Positions 1 to 59,276 of a DNA stretch of 64,000 nt are shown in pieces. Where the stretch lies: NCBI RefSeq assembly GCF_964340395.1, contig NC_135558.1, forward strand, positions 1,095,001 through 1,159,000, given 5' to 3'. Position numbers and translations under genes: made by a program. Below the pieces are notes generated by a model that did no database searches, had not been told where the DNA came from, and was given only the letters and a program-made list of their open reading frames with translations. Origin of the DNA: Glandiceps talaboti (Eukaryota; Hemichordata; Enteropneusta; Spengelidae). Numbering within the stretch: the first letter of the stretch is position 1; the number at the start of each line of letters is the position of its first letter.

Positions 1-244
1 GGAGGATTTTCAAAAAAAAATTGTCGCCGGCCAAAAGCAAGAAAAAAAATTGTTGACCAACACAAGACAGAAAAACTGAATTGTTTCCAGGGTACGAGCT
101 ATAAATTTTTTGTTGTTTTGCAAAATACTCAAATAGTTATTTACCATAATATATAACAGATAAACACACTGTACATGAATTCCTTACTACGACAGTGAGC
201 TAGTTATTTGGCGTGCCAAGAATCAAATTGTACCCATTCAACCT

Positions 245-1008
245 TGTACTTGTTGAAGGGGAGGGGCTGACGTGCTGTGCACCAGTTTGATTTATCGATT
301 GCCCCTATGTACATTAACATGATGGGGAGGGTCTGACGTTATGTGCACCAGTTTCATTTATCGATTGCCCCTATGTACATTAACATGATGGGGGAGGGTC
401 TGACGTTATGTGCACCAGTTTCATTTATCGATTGCCCCTATGTACATTAACATGATGGGGGAGGGTCTGACGTTATGTGCACCAGTTTCATTTATCGATT
501 GCCCCTATGTACATTAACTTGATGGGGGAGGGTCTGACGTTATGTGCACCAGTTTTATTTATTGATTGCCCCTATGTACATTAACATGATGGGGAAGGTC
601 TGACGTTATGTGCACCAGTTTTATTTATTGATTGCCCCTATGTACATTAACATGGTGGGGGAGGGTCTGACGTTATGTGCACCAGTTTTATTTATTGATT
701 GCCCCTATGTACATTAACATGATGGGGAAGGTCTGACGCGCTGTGCACCAGTTTCATTTATTGATTGCCCCTATATGTACATTAACAAGATGGGGAGGGT
801 CTGACGTGCAGTGCATCAGTTTCATTTATCGATTGCCCCTATGTACATTAACATGATGGGGAGGGTTTGACATGCTGTGCACCCATTAATCGATTGCCCC
901 TATGTACATTAACATGATGGGGAGGGTCTGACGTTATGTGCACCAGTTTCATTTATCGATTGCCCCTATGTACATTAACATGATGGGGGAGGGTCTGACG
1001 TGCTGATA
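245..1008. repeat. 67-bp minisatellite in G-alpha intron
   Basis: About 11 tandem copies of a unit of about 67 bp. Each copy contains GGTCTGACGTTATGTGCACC, then ATCGATTGCCCCTATGTACA, then TTAACATGATGG. Copies differ at a few positions (TTTCATTTATC against TTTTATTTATT, GACGTTATG against GACGTGCTG), so the array is not freshly made. It lies in the intron just before the first recognisable G-alpha exon. The rest of 1-1111 shows no coding segment. Confidence 0.9.
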
Positions 1009-1111
1009 GCGACAAGGAGATATTGATAGTATGTTGGTGGAAGCCGCAAATGTGTGTCACGTGACATTCTTGTTCATCAGTGCTAATTTAATTTGTTTTC
1101 CCTTTTTTTAG

Positions 1112-1949
1112 AATCGACTCCATGAAAGTTTATCACTGTTCAATGTAATATGTAATAGTAAATGGTTCACTACAACGAGTATAATCCTGTTTCTCAACAA
1201 ACAAGATGTTTTCATACAGAAGCTTATAACGTCACCTGTAAGGCGGTTTCTCCCAGATTATACAGGTTTGAGATGGGTTTTTTTTCGTGCTAATCACTAA
1301 TCGTAAAAAGGTAGATTTCAGATTCCTACTAGTTCCACCATACTGTAGAGTCTTTGGTTCCATAATTATGTACCCCCTGGTCGTCATACAATGGCGGCAT
1401 TATAAAGGGATTATTACCCCCCCCCCCTCCCCCTAGATTAAATTTAGTTATAGGGCAGTTGAAGGGGCAAAACAACTTCAACTTACAGAATGAGTGTCTG
1501 TTTACTTCAACAAAGTAAAAGACGTGTAAAAGTTTATATCCGAGGTGTAGTCTACGTTAAATGAAATACTTTTTTGTGTTTCGTCATCGATGACGTGTGT
1601 GTTTCGTCATCGATGACGTATGTTTGCAATTTCCAAATGCAGAACGACGGACGATTCGCGATCGTGACTTCACCACTTGCACTATCTACTTACAACCAGC
1701 GAATGGACGAGGTTTCTAATTCTAACACCTTCCGTGTATATTACTGTATTTTTTTCAGGTGCCAATTCATTCCAAGAGGCAGCAGAATTTATCAACTTAA
1801 AATTTCAACAGCAAAATATGAGCCGTGGAAAGAAATTTATTTACAGCCACTACACGACAGCCATTGATACAACAAATATTTTATTTGTGTTTGATGCCTG
1901 CCTAGACATCATAATGAAAGATAACTTGAAAACGATTGGTGTGTTTTAG
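1112..1949 (+). CDS. G-protein alpha subunit, Gi/o/z-like, last two exons (partial)
   Basis: Two exons, 1112-1265 and 1759-1949 (stop TAG at 1947-1949), joined in phase 1, encode the C-terminal 113 residues of a heterotrimeric G-protein alpha subunit, the GTPase that relays receptor signals at the inner plasma membrane. The first exon opens [10 protein letters not shown], as in Gi/o exon 7, and carries [10 protein letters not shown] with the guanine-specificity motif NKxD. The second opens [11 protein letters not shown] and has SHYTTAIDT (the usual TCAT box), [12 protein letters not shown] and the receptor-contacting tail DNLKTIGVF. The exon boundaries match those of vertebrate Gi genes. The TTAIDT form recalls G12/13, but the rest is Gi-like. 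The tail has Ile where Gi/o have the pertussis-toxin-modified Cys. Exons for the P-loop, helical domain and switch regions lie left of the window. An AATAAA occurs at 2241-2246. Confidence 0.93.
1578..1623. repeat. Twin TCATCGATGACGT boxes
   Basis: The palindromic segment TCATCGATGACGT occurs twice within 40 bp, in the intron just before the last G-alpha exon. It contains TGACGT, a half CRE/ATF-type site. A regulatory role is only a possibility; it could equally be a small tandem duplication. Confidence 0.4.
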
Positions 1950-2374
1950 ATCAAATTTAAGATATACCGTGTCGGGCGCCCTCACGCATCGTCCTTCCCA
2001 CTTCTCTGTGAAAAAAGCACAAGGAAAAGACTAGAATCAGGCTCTTCAACCGTTGGCCAAATGTTAATAATGCATTATGATATGCTGAAGCTATTGTCTA
2101 AAGAAATTGTGAGCATCTCACTAGTTCCTTTCTGAAAAGCCCCGTGGATTTGCCAATTTTTATAACTTTGTTTTAGCTTAGGTCGCCCGGTGCAGTTTTG
2201 TTGAAACTGACTTTTTGGGTCCCCGAAAATGTTACTAATTAATAAATACAGTCTCACTATTATGACAGTTTTCTAATAACGCTAAGTTCATTTTTTGTCT
2301 TGTTTGAAAGTGAGTTGTATAATTTTTGGCACCTTCGTTAATTCACAGCCAGTTTTAATTGCCCATAACTGATA

Positions 2375-2930
2375 AAACGATTGTAACACAATGCTAGTCA
2401 TAGCCGATCTCTCAGTCTATTTCCTTGTACGGTTGTAACACAATGCTAGTCATAGCCGATCTCTCAGTCTATTTCCTTGTACGGTTGTAACACAATGCTA
2501 GTCATAGCCGATCTCTGTCTATTTGCTTGTACGGTTGTAACACAATGCTAGTCATAGCCGATCTCTCAGTCTATTTCCTTGTACGGTTGTAACACAATGC
2601 TAGTCATAGCCGATCTCTGTCTATTTGCTTGTACTGTGGTAGCACAATGATATTCATTTACCGATCTGTCTATTTCCTTGTACTGTGGTAGCACAATGAT
2701 ATTCATTTACCGATCTGTCTATTTGCTTGTACTGTGGTAGCACAACGATATTCATTTACCGATCTGTCTATTTGCTTGTACTGTGGTAGCACAACGATAT
2801 TCATTTACCGATCTGTCTATTTGCTTGTACTGTGGTAGCACAATGATATTCATTTACCGATCTGTCTATTTGCTTGTACTGTGGTAGCACAATGATATTC
2901 ATAGCCAATCTCTGTCTATTAACTTGTACT
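2375..2930. repeat. Two related minisatellite families
   Basis: Five copies of a unit of about 50 bp containing GGTTGTAACACAATGCTAGT and CATAGCCGATCTCT are followed by six copies of a related 49-bp unit containing CTGTGGTAGCACAATGATAT and TCATTTACCGATCTGTC. Both share the frame TAxCACAAxGxTA...CCGATCT...TGTCTATTT, so the second family looks like a diverged and re-amplified form of the first. Confidence 0.85.
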
Positions 2931-3640
2931 GTAACTTCTTTGTGCAGTTTGTGTTATTCTTTCTTGGGGTACAAAGTTCATTGTAGCTTGACTGAAGAAG
3001 TGTTATATATTCGCACTTTCACAATTGTACATCCAGCATGCTTGTTTACAGTTATTGCCAGCGACGTGACGTAAGACTTGGCGATGAATTATCGACTTGT
3101 TATTTTTTTTCTCAGTGGCTATTACCCCCACCCACCCCGGTGACAATATGGAGTTGGCTATTATCCTGCCCTACATTTAGAGTCATTCTTCTGTTTTTTG
3201 CAATAAACTTGTTCTGTACCTCCTCAATTTGTGTCTTCAGTATTTGTTCGTCTTGATGGAATTGACTTACCGGTACCGTTGTACCAATACATTGACAGCA
3301 CTGTCAAGACGTTTTAAGTTAATCGTTGAACTCAGATTTGATCTTGTGTGCATGTCTGTATATTAATAGTGTGCATGGGGGAGAGATAGGGAGGGGGTCA
3401 ATTTGGCGTAAATAAATAATAGGTGATGGGAATTTGGTGTTAAACTTCAAACTGTCTCCCCCCCCCCCAGTTAAAATTCACCGACCCTTTAAAAAAATGG
3501 CATAAAAACAAACATGTTAAATTAGATAGATAAATCGCATTCCGTAGTTTATTTCAAAATTTCATAAGACATGTACTTCTTGGCTAGTAATTTCCACATT
3601 CATGTTAAATCGATATTATGGTGCATTTCAGGATCTCCTA

Positions 3641-3809
3641 TAGTCTCGCTGCCTGGCATAACATTCGTCACGCTGTAAGGCGCGCGAAGTGCACCACGAG
3701 TGGCGCAGCCGCGAGAAGTGAGGGACTTTTCTTCTCGTGGATTAGCCGCTTGGGGCGCTCTTTGTGCGCCGTACAGAGGAACGAATGTCACAGTGTGGCA
3801 GTGAGACTA
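3641..3809. repeat. Long imperfect foldback (inverted repeat)
   Basis: The inner arms 3661-3718 and 3731-3788 are 58 nt each, pair at roughly three quarters of positions, and are separated by a 12-nt loop. Both ends of the inner arm are perfect (ACATTCGT with ACGAATGT, GAGAAG with CTTCTC). The pairing resumes outside at TAGTCTCGCTGCC with GGCAGTGAGACTA. The arms are far richer in GC and CpG than their surroundings. This could be a foldback or snapback mobile element or a decayed inverted duplication. Confidence 0.7.
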
Positions 3810-5278
3810 GATCTCCTTGGGATAAACGCATCTGGTGTAAGCCTGTCTGGTGCTTTGCCTCTGCACGTGCCTACTACGGCAAGGCGTCATCATTGGCGGC
3901 ACACTTCATATATCAAATATCCCATAATACCAAGTGTTGTGATGACATAAACACACAATGCTGCAGATTTCACATTTGTGGACTGAAAAAAAAGAAAGAA
4001 AAAAGATCCTTGTTATAGCTTTAATGGAATTTTAAAAATCACCTTCTACACTGTTAGTCTTTTGGTAAAACCTCTGGTTGTGGCCTCAACATTGCTTTGT
4101 TTTCATGAACAATTTGTTTTTAAAGTGGACGTGAGGTAACATAGTAACAATCTATCTCAGTTTTTTTACTTACAATTTAAAAAGCATTATTTATAGTTCA
4201 GATAGCTTCTCTCAGTTTTTATCGGAAGTTTGATGTTACAGGCCACGGTTTCGATTCTCTCTATGTATGTCAACGACATTGACGTGGACTCGGAGTCAAC
4301 CTCACCCAGTACTGGGATATCATTTCCGATAGTAAATTTCATTACACTGTCATAGTGCTAACAACGTTCACTAAACATTAATTTTTCACGCTTTCAACTT
4401 AATTTTAAACTCAAGACAGAGCGGCGACCATAATCAATGGATTCGTACAAAGATTTTTGTTTAAAAATGACGAAAATTTCAATATTTATATTATTAAATT
4501 TTAACTGAGATAAAGGAAGGGTATTTGATTTTTTAGAGTCTAGACTTAGTGTTCAATGTGACAATGCAACATTAGTATAGTAACTAAGTATGTCTATGTA
4601 GTAAGTTATCAAGCTTTTAATTTTAGTTAAAATTTACTCTGATTTTTAATTTTTTTTATCATACTATAAATAGTTTTGATTCGTCAGAAATGTTTTCATT
4701 TATTAGCTTCTCTTTATCTCTGTTAATTTTATAACTATAAATAATAATAAAAACTGCAACTTTGAAATAAATTATTTGAGAGCAGCATACATACATCTAG
4801 TATAATTATCAATATGGATAACGGCCGATTATTAAGGTTGCAGCCAAACATGCCTAATAGAAAGGTCGATGTAATTGTCGAGAACGTATGCGTAGTTTCG
4901 ATATCTTCTTTCGTTAGGTTTCGTAGAGAGGAGAGTACAAATATCTAGACAGATTTTCGTCGTTGTTGGCGCTGTACTCATCACACTGTCGCGAGTTGTT
5001 TGAGACAGGAGCGATCCAAATACAACCATGAAGTACTAAGAGTCAGACCACACTGACCGTTATTTCGATTGGTTTTGGTTCGTATGGTGGCCACGAGACA
5101 GAAAAAAATACTTTTGGCCTCTATTCTTATTTGCTGCTGTAAAATAAGTTAAACGACAATGGTTGTACAGAGAAAATGGAATGACTCGCCTTAACCAAGA
5201 AATGGAATAAATATACTTAACCATTACTCTTAAAAGAGTTTACCAAATCTCAATATACAATATAGTTGTAGACCTTAC

Positions 5279-5800
5279 ATGAGAATCTCGTATCATTCTT
5301 ATTTTGGTTGCTGGGTTGCCTTGTTTAACTTTTCCATACCGTTGGAAATTGCCTAATTCGATATTTTCAGTTCCAAGGATGGCGGGATTTGATAGCGCCA
5401 CCTCGCTCTTTCCTACCTGCGGTGAGGTCACTGAAAGAAAGAATCCAGGAAATTGTTAAAATGCGGAATATTTATTGTCATCACCTTTGAACACACATTT
5501 CCCAAATACTTCAAAACTAGAGGGAATATAATGTTTCAAATAGGCAGCACGGTATGTGTCTTTTCGTCTCACACAAGTTTTTTTTTTTTTTTTTTTTTTT
5601 TACAAATGACATAAAAGAAGTGGTGCAAGGGCCTAGGGTTGTACATATCACAGGAACAAATTTCAACCATACTCCTCTAAGTCTAAGATATCTAACACAT
5701 ATAGTTTCAAGTTCAGGTTTATGTCACGTGCCATATTACAACATTGAAGTTGTCGTACCTTCATCCATTCGGTTTATTCCAGGCCCAGTCATATATTCAT
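5279..5800 (-). CDS. Two possible downstream exons of the FRRS1-like gene
   Basis: Two minus-strand segments behave like exons and join in phase. Segment 5759-5800 has acceptor TTCTTGACAG and donor GTACGA and reads EYMTGPGINRMDE. Segment 5279-5430 has acceptor TTTCTTTCAG and donor GTAAGG and includes SPQVGKSEVALSNPAILG. They could be a cytoplasmic tail joined to the exon at 6477-6527. No homology is recognised, and the final membrane helix expected of the family is not seen, so this is tentative. Confidence 0.28.
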
Positions 5801-6476
5801 CTGTCAAGAAGTACAACATATCCAAAAGTAATTACACATAACAGTGTTACGTAAAATAACCATCAGTAATTTATTTGTTATATATAAATCGAGTTGTTCC
5901 ACAGTGTAAACCCTCGTTATGTTGCAAGCGATGGGTTTCCTGTAAGACAAAACCTCGAGAAATCCTAGTGAATGGGGTGGGGAGGGGACAATCCATGCGA
6001 TACACTTGGTTGTGATGCAAGTGAGAGAGCAAAAACGCATACCCTTGCAACGGTTACAGAGGTGGCGGGAAAGGGAGGGAGGAGTTGCAAAATACAGTAA
6101 ACTTTCGCTACGAGACGTATATAGAATCCATTCTACAATGCAAATGAGTGGTGTAATTGCAAAACCCAACCACACTTACTCGCTAAGTCACATTGAGTTT
6201 CACCCCCCCCCCCCCGCGAAATTAAATACTACTGCGTGTTACTAGTCTATGCGAAAAACAGCATACCTTCAGTAAAGTGACAGTTGATATGATCTATACA
6301 AAAAACAGAGGATTATCGTAGGGTTCCAACTTGTATTCAAATGTATCTCAGGGCAACTTGCGAAAAAAAACAAATTGTAACTGAGAAACATTCTACACTT
6401 GACAGTGTTAGTTACCCATGACCACTGTGTAGAGAATATAAATATCATATTCAGGATGTTTTGTTACTGAACTTAC

Positions 6477-13814
<7,338 letters not shown>

Positions 13815-14513
13815 CTGGAATGATCTGAAATCATGTTGGGAAGAATAAAAAAATGAGAATTGTCGATCACAAGATGAGGCAGTTCATTATATATGACAAT
13901 ATATATAATAATTTCGTACAAAGTTATGTGTGTACTTCAATCTAGAAAATTAATGACTAAAAAAGTGGCTGTATTACAATTTATCAACGGTGTAATACTG
14001 TGACAATTTGTTGACCTTTTATGTAACACTGTTACTGCGTGCCTCAAAGAGAGGCGTAGACTGGTCTGAGATTTAATGAGAGTTACTAAGTCTTTTCAGC
14101 CCAAGCAATAGTTTGATTACGAGGGGCGGGTCTGAGAAAATGCTTTTGAAACACAATGGTAAAGCAGTTATTGGGGAAAATAATGTACAAAGTGAATACT
14201 GGGGTACGTGGGACAGTATAGGACACTGGACATGAACTTGACTACGTCTTGCACCAATCGATATTGATATGTATTGATATGGTTTGCAGGAGAATGTTGT
14301 TGAATTTACTACAGACATACCAGACAACAGACACACCAGACAACTAACCCTGCTGCTCGAGATTTAATTGGCTATGAAACTGCCACAGTGTATAACCTGA
14401 CCTCGATGTGGCGTTATCGCACATGTACAATCATAACACTGTATCTATGCCATTTTAAGATTAATTGTTTGTAGATATTTCATAAATAATGATGACACCA
14501 TTCATATCGTTCT

Positions 14514-14516
14514 GAG

Positions 14517-14587
<71 letters not shown>

Positions 14588-14690
14588 ATGTATGTATGTA
14601 TGTATGTATGTATGTATGTATGTATGTATGTATGTATGTATGTATGTATGTATGTATGTATGTATATTATGTATGTATTATGTATGTATT
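14514..14690. repeat. (TGTC)n-(TATG)n compound microsatellite
   Basis: About 18 TGTC units switch directly to about 20 TATG units. It produces a false open frame with CLSV and YVCM repeats. Confidence 0.96.
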
Positions 14691-15676
14691 ATGTATACAT
14701 GGGTGCATGGGTGCGTTCGAGAGAGGTTGGGGATCAGGGTGAAATGGAAACATCGAGCTTAAAGTTTGATTATTGTAAGCCCAATGTGGTTATATATGTA
14801 AAAAAAATTGAGCGTGGGGGGGGGGGCATTAAACAATTCTATTTATGTATCACTGCCTTGTACCTACCAGGTCACAAAAATGTTTGGATTGGCAACAATA
14901 CTGTACAAATGACCTGCTTTATCGCGTGATCAACAAGTTGAGAGTCCACGGTCACTATAGTTAGCGATGGATATAATATGTTTATGTTTGCCGAAGGGAC
15001 ATCGAAGGGGTGAAAGTTGGGGGAACTTCCAAGTGTTACTGTAGGATGAGCATTAACATACATACTAGTTAAGAAGTCGCTCATTAGTTTGTTGGGGGTT
15101 TTTTCACGAAAGAAAGAAAATGAGACTTACCTCAAACCAAGCAAGTTGTCGAGTGGGTTGTTCATATTTTAACTCAGGTGTCCAAAGTGCTAGTGACGCT
15201 GGAAGTATTTGACCCGAATTGACCCCGTGATCAATGCATATATGTATGGTCAGTTGTGGTTAAACCATAAAAGGTGACAGGCACGGGAGGAAACGGTACC
15301 AGCATTGAAATAAAGACACTCCCAGAAAAAGGCTCTAAATCAGTGTAGAGTAAGGTTATATCAAATTGTTTGGTATGGTCTGTTCAGATATTCAGTTCAT
15401 TAATTAACACGTTTTCACTGCAATATGTATACAACAACAGAGTCGATAACGGTACTGAAATACGTCATTCATTAACTACAATAATCCAATATATTAGCAA
15501 AAAGCAACATTGACCCTGCTGCACCCAGGACAGTATAACCTACATACCGGTCTTACCACGTGTATTTGTCTCGTGATACTAATCGGAGGGCGGGGGGGGG
15601 GGGCAACTGCCATGGAATGGCAATACGGGGAGGGTAGGCGCGAACCATATCACTTGAATGTCGTCTCAGTACTACT

Positions 15677-15766
15677 CTAGTTCCTCTACGACACGAGCTA
15701 CTATTACTACTCGCTACTGAGTGGAGATGGTCGTAGTAATCGTAACTCGTGTCGTATAGGAACTAG
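15677..15766. repeat. Near-perfect hairpin with 34-nt arms
   Basis: Arms 15677-15710 and 15733-15766 pair at 31 of 34 positions around a 22-nt loop. The core CTAGTTCCTCTACGACACGA returns as its complement. The size fits a miRNA-precursor-like hairpin or a small foldback element; nothing here proves transcription. Confidence 0.8.
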
Positions 15767-16864
15767 ACTATCTCAGTACGAAACGGTATGCTTTTAATAT
15801 TTATAAAATATGATAAGTATCAAATCTGATGTCCCTCTACGACGACTAACAGTCATTATTTACTCTTGTTCGTGATAGACAGGGTTCTAGCGCAACCAAT
15901 ATGACTACAAATTCATGAACATTTCAGAAATATACCTGACATCAGACTTTGATATGCATGAGAAAGGGTATATTTTGGGGTTAGGTGGCACTAAACGAAT
16001 AATTAATGACAGCATAGTTCAAACAGTGCAATGACATCCTTTTCTACATTTAGGAAGGTGAATGATACCCTCTACACTATTAAAAATAGAATGACAGCCG
16101 CCACTCTACAACATAAGTGGAATGACAGCCGCAACTCCATAATATAAGTGGAATGACAGCAATTTCAATGATTTGAATAACAGTATTTACAGGTTTATAG
16201 GGTTCTGAATGGCAGACTTCATAGAATATAAAATTGCACGGCATTGTTTTCGATGAGGCGATGTACATCACCCACTTTTGATATCATTTTGATTTCTATT
16301 TCAAACATTTATGGGACGACCCCGTATTTTATTACTGAGAATATACAGTTGGAGTTTTCTTGAACAAATTAAGAACGAAAGTTTAGAGAGCTATTTCCGA
16401 GGCACATTTTAAGGCCACTAGTATGGAATAAACCGTCAACCGATCTTGGAAAGGACATTGTCTTGTTTTCACACCAGACAGAAGAGTTCTTTTCTTGACG
16501 ATTTGTGACGTAGTATTCATGGACGACAGTGTGATATTTTATGTAGTTACGTGGTATAACTCATGAAAAATGAAATTTATAATCGCCATCATCCACAAAC
16601 TTTCAATTAAAAGTTCAAGTTTTTCATTCCTGTATACCACAAATGTTTAGAAATGTCACATTGACATATTTTGAGGGCGGCATTGCACATTTGTTTAGTA
16701 GTCTCAATTGAGTTTGTAGTATTAGTCTAATCCATTCCAACCATTGTTTACTATATTGACAAACAACTCACGAAAAGCATTAATAATCGGGGGGGGGGGG
16801 TGAAAAACTGGAAAGTAATCAATCAGTCAGTCAGTCAGTCAATCAGCCTAGCGACTGACAGAGT

Positions 16865-17278
16865 GACCGATCCATCTATCCATCCCCCATCCACCCCCAC
16901 CTATCCATCCATCCACCCATCCGTCCATCCATCCATCCATCCATCCATCCACACACCCATTCATTCATTCATTCGTCCATCCATCCACCCACCCATCCAT
17001 CCACCCACCCACCCACCCATCCATTCATTCGTCCATCTATCCATCCACCCACCCACCCATCCATTTATCTATCCATCCATTCATCCATCCATCCATCCAT
17101 CCACCCACCCATCCATCCACCCACCCACCCACCCACCCACCCATTCACCCATCCATCCATCCATCCATCCATCCATCCATCCATCCACCCACCCACCCAC
17201 CCATCTATCCATCCATCCATCCACCCACCCATCCATTCATCCGTCCATCCATCCATCCATCCATCCATCCATCCATCA
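16865..17278. repeat. (CATC)n/(CACC)n microsatellite
   Basis: About 400 bp of CATC, CACC and CATT units. The frames SIHP/THPP and DGWM read through it are artefacts of the repeat. Confidence 0.96.
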
Positions 17279-18034
17279 ATTAATCACTTGGATTCAGCAT
17301 CCCAACTAGGCGTCAGTCCATTATGGAGGTCATAATGTCAGGTCAGTGACTTTACAATGGAGCAATCATTACACAATTAATAAATTACAATTTCGAACAA
17401 ATTACGGCCTAATTCGTTGATACTGACAAGGCACATTTGGAAATAGTTCAAAATAAGTGACACAAAAAGGCATTGCGTATTCCGGTACGAATATTCTCGA
17501 TTTCATTACGTCACTAAGTGGTCCGTGACTTGGTTCAATACGTTTCTCCCAATCGAGTATTTATGAATTTAAAAATAAATCGAACTCCAGCTAATAAGTG
17601 CTCTGAATCATAAGCTTAGACTTAAATCACAGAATATGAAATTGCTCGGCATTGTTTTAGATGAGCTGCTTTGTGAATGGTTAGTAATTCAGTGAATAAC
17701 CGCCCACCGTGTGACCCAAAACTAGCAAACAACCCACCAATCAACGATTTGCACTGAAATGATTTACATCACCAGGTGTGGTCTGTCTGCATTAATTAAC
17801 ACATGGCCAGTAAGTCTGAGTGCAGGCGGGGCTCACGGCAACCTTCTCACCTTGCTTGGCCTGCCAACAAACTCTGCCACCAGCTTAGTTTCTTTCAAGA
17901 CACGTTTAGTAAATTTTTCTTGAAAGAATTTCAAGCGTCTTTTTGTTCTTGTCGTTACACCACTAAGTTTGGAAAGTACTGAGACACTTCGGAAATTTGA
18001 GAATTGGGAGGCATAACGACTCGGACACTTTGCC

Positions 18035-57226
<39,192 letters not shown>

Positions 57227-57284
57227 GTGAGTTTCAAGCATAACTAAATCTGTCCATCCTTAAATAACAATACATCAAGTGTTT

Positions 57285-57625
57285 AAAGGCCTAATAAAAA
57301 AAATTGTGTGGTTCTACTTCTCAATTTTAGAATAGGTGGGGTGGGTAGATTTTTATTTTATTTTATTATAAATTTTTTTCATGTGTGAGTGTCTAGTTCA
57401 GGTTTTCCATTGTTTTCCAAATGGTCTATGTGTTATTGGTTTCTTCTTATCAGATGTACAGTCATTACAGATTGGAAGAACAGTTTTATATTCAATTTGT
57501 CTTTTTAAGTTGATGTCAGTTTCCGCATCCACTTTTTCTCATGAGACTTCACAATTTTTGCGATTTTATTATTTTTTTCTTGAACACATAAAAGAAAGTT
57601 TTGGGTCGGAGTCACAAGATGGTCT
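57285..57625. mobile_element. Inverted copy of the GGCCTAAAAAAAT element
   Basis: AGGCCTAATAAAAAAAATTG, ATAGGTGGGGTGGGTAGATT and TGATGTCAGTTTCCGCATCC match, in complement, the element at 33637-34016 over most of its length. One terminus is clear; the other is diverged. Confidence 0.7.
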
Positions 57626-59276
57626 AAAATATGGCACAATTGTGACTTAATTTGGAACGGGTCGAAAAGGTGAAGGGATGGGAGGCAGGGGAGGTGTGGG
57701 GGTGGGGTATAGTGATGGAGAAAGATGAACACAGACACAGTGAACTATACTGACTTGGTCAAAGACATGTTGTTTTACTGAAAATTAAAACAAGTGTAGA
57801 GAAATCGCCTTTCACCACATTTGTGAATGAATAGACGATATCTGAAATTTTGGGAATATTCCCGTGCCTGAGTTTCACAGGCTAAAATTTGATAAACTGT
57901 GGGTAAGTCGGGGGGACGGAACCCTTAATGTGATCTGTGGGGATGGCTTGCTGTAATGAACTACAGGACACACAGAAATATGATTAAACATCAACTTTAA
58001 TTAACTATATAAAAAGACTATATAAACATTCAAACAATATATCGGCCGGCAAAAGAATTACTTATCTGACTGTGCTGTTATTGAGCATATAAATTTAGTG
58101 TCCGAATGCGGGTGTACACACAAAGAAGCGATGGCAGTCACACAGCAATTAGTAGAGCTGGCTCCGACTGAAGATTCCACACTCCGTAGAACTATCTCCA
58201 GATGCCCAATACTGCTACCACTGTCTGTTACTTGCACACTTGAACCAGCTGGGCTCTGCTCCCACTGTTCAGTTTGGTCTGCTTCCAGAATTCCTTGCCT
58301 CACCTCGCCTTGCTGTTCTCTGCTCTCCTTTCCTCTCGTCCCCTCGCCCGCTGAACTTCACTTTTTCACCGGCTTATATCATGAAACATGTGCTCACACA
58401 GCATGTCATTCATAGCCAAAAACTCAGTCTCCATTGGTTAATGTGTCTGATGACCTACCCAGTCATTGAAGCCATTGGCTAAAAGTTAATCAAAGCCATG
58501 CCTGGCTTGGCAATACAAATCTGTCTTGTGCTGTCCTTGCAGTTGACAATTGTTAATGACCCCGGATACAAAATATGACAGTTGTATATATTCTCCGGAT
58601 ATCATGGCTATCAAATCCCTGGGATATAGTGCGTGGGATAGTCACTGACCTGTCAATTTCAACAAGGTGATGACAAGTTCACCCAAAGTTAGTGAAGGAC
58701 AATAATGCACGAGTTTCACACAAGCAAAAGGTTTACACTACAGAGATAAAATTATGCTAAAACTAAAATTACACAACTCACAGAAATTCTACAGTAGCTT
58801 GGTTGATGAGCATAATTCCTTGTCTTGACTTGTAAACCTTTTTAGGCCTAATTGGTTAATTAAATTATTAAACATTTATAGTGTACAGGGTGAATAAAAA
58901 ATTGAGGCAAGCACTAAGAAAATTGGACCAATATGTTATTTTGAACATTGATTCAAATATGTGAAATTGTGAATGTATGTTAAACTTGAGCCAGCATTAT
59001 CAGTTTGATACGTGTATGGTAGGTTTGATCATTCTTAGTTGAAATATCAAACCTATATTGTATAATACAGCCTACTTAGTCTAACAATGCAAGTAAAAGT
59101 TGTCTTTGTGCTTGTGTCATTCTGCAGGATTTAGCATGCTCAGATATTGACAGATTTACAAAGCTATGTTCTAGGGCTTAAGTACAAATCGTTGTCGTAA
59201 GTTGACATTTGATGATAGATTGAATACAAATTAATGTACAGTTAAACCTGCACTACCTGCAAATGTGACATTTTTT

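Larger units (their letters stand above)
1950..5278. other. Intergenic stretch without a supported gene
   Basis: After the G-alpha stop codon there is no exon chain with homology on either strand. The stretch holds the 3' flank of G-alpha, the minisatellites at 2375-2930, the foldback at 3641-3809 and AT-rich single-copy-looking sequence from 4020 to 5000. A minus-strand open frame at 4832-5029 could carry a downstream exon of the neighbouring minus-strand gene, but its protein is not recognisable. Confidence 0.6.
13815..18034. other. Region between two divergent genes
   Basis: This is upstream of the FRRS1-like start (minus) and of the LRP start (plus), so it should hold both promoters and any 5' untranslated exons. 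No core promoter could be picked with confidence. It contains the TGTC/TATG repeat at 14516-14690, a hairpin at 15677-15766, three copies of an AATGACAGCCGC... unit at 16088-16160, and the CATC repeat at 16870-17277. Confidence 0.6.

Noticed and set aside
4832-5029. Minus-strand frame considered as the final FRRS1 exon
   Set aside because: An acceptor exists (CTGACTCTTAG), but the residues match no part of the family and no helix is evident.
16800-17309. A 169-residue frame rich in IHP/THP repeats
   Set aside because: It is a CATC/CACC microsatellite; frames on both strands are open merely because the unit lacks stops.
58098-58482. A plus-strand open frame of about 100 residues in a GC-richer segment
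   Set aside because: It has no recognisable domain or exon-chain partner, and several overlapping frames on both strands are equally open. It may be part of an unclassified repeat.
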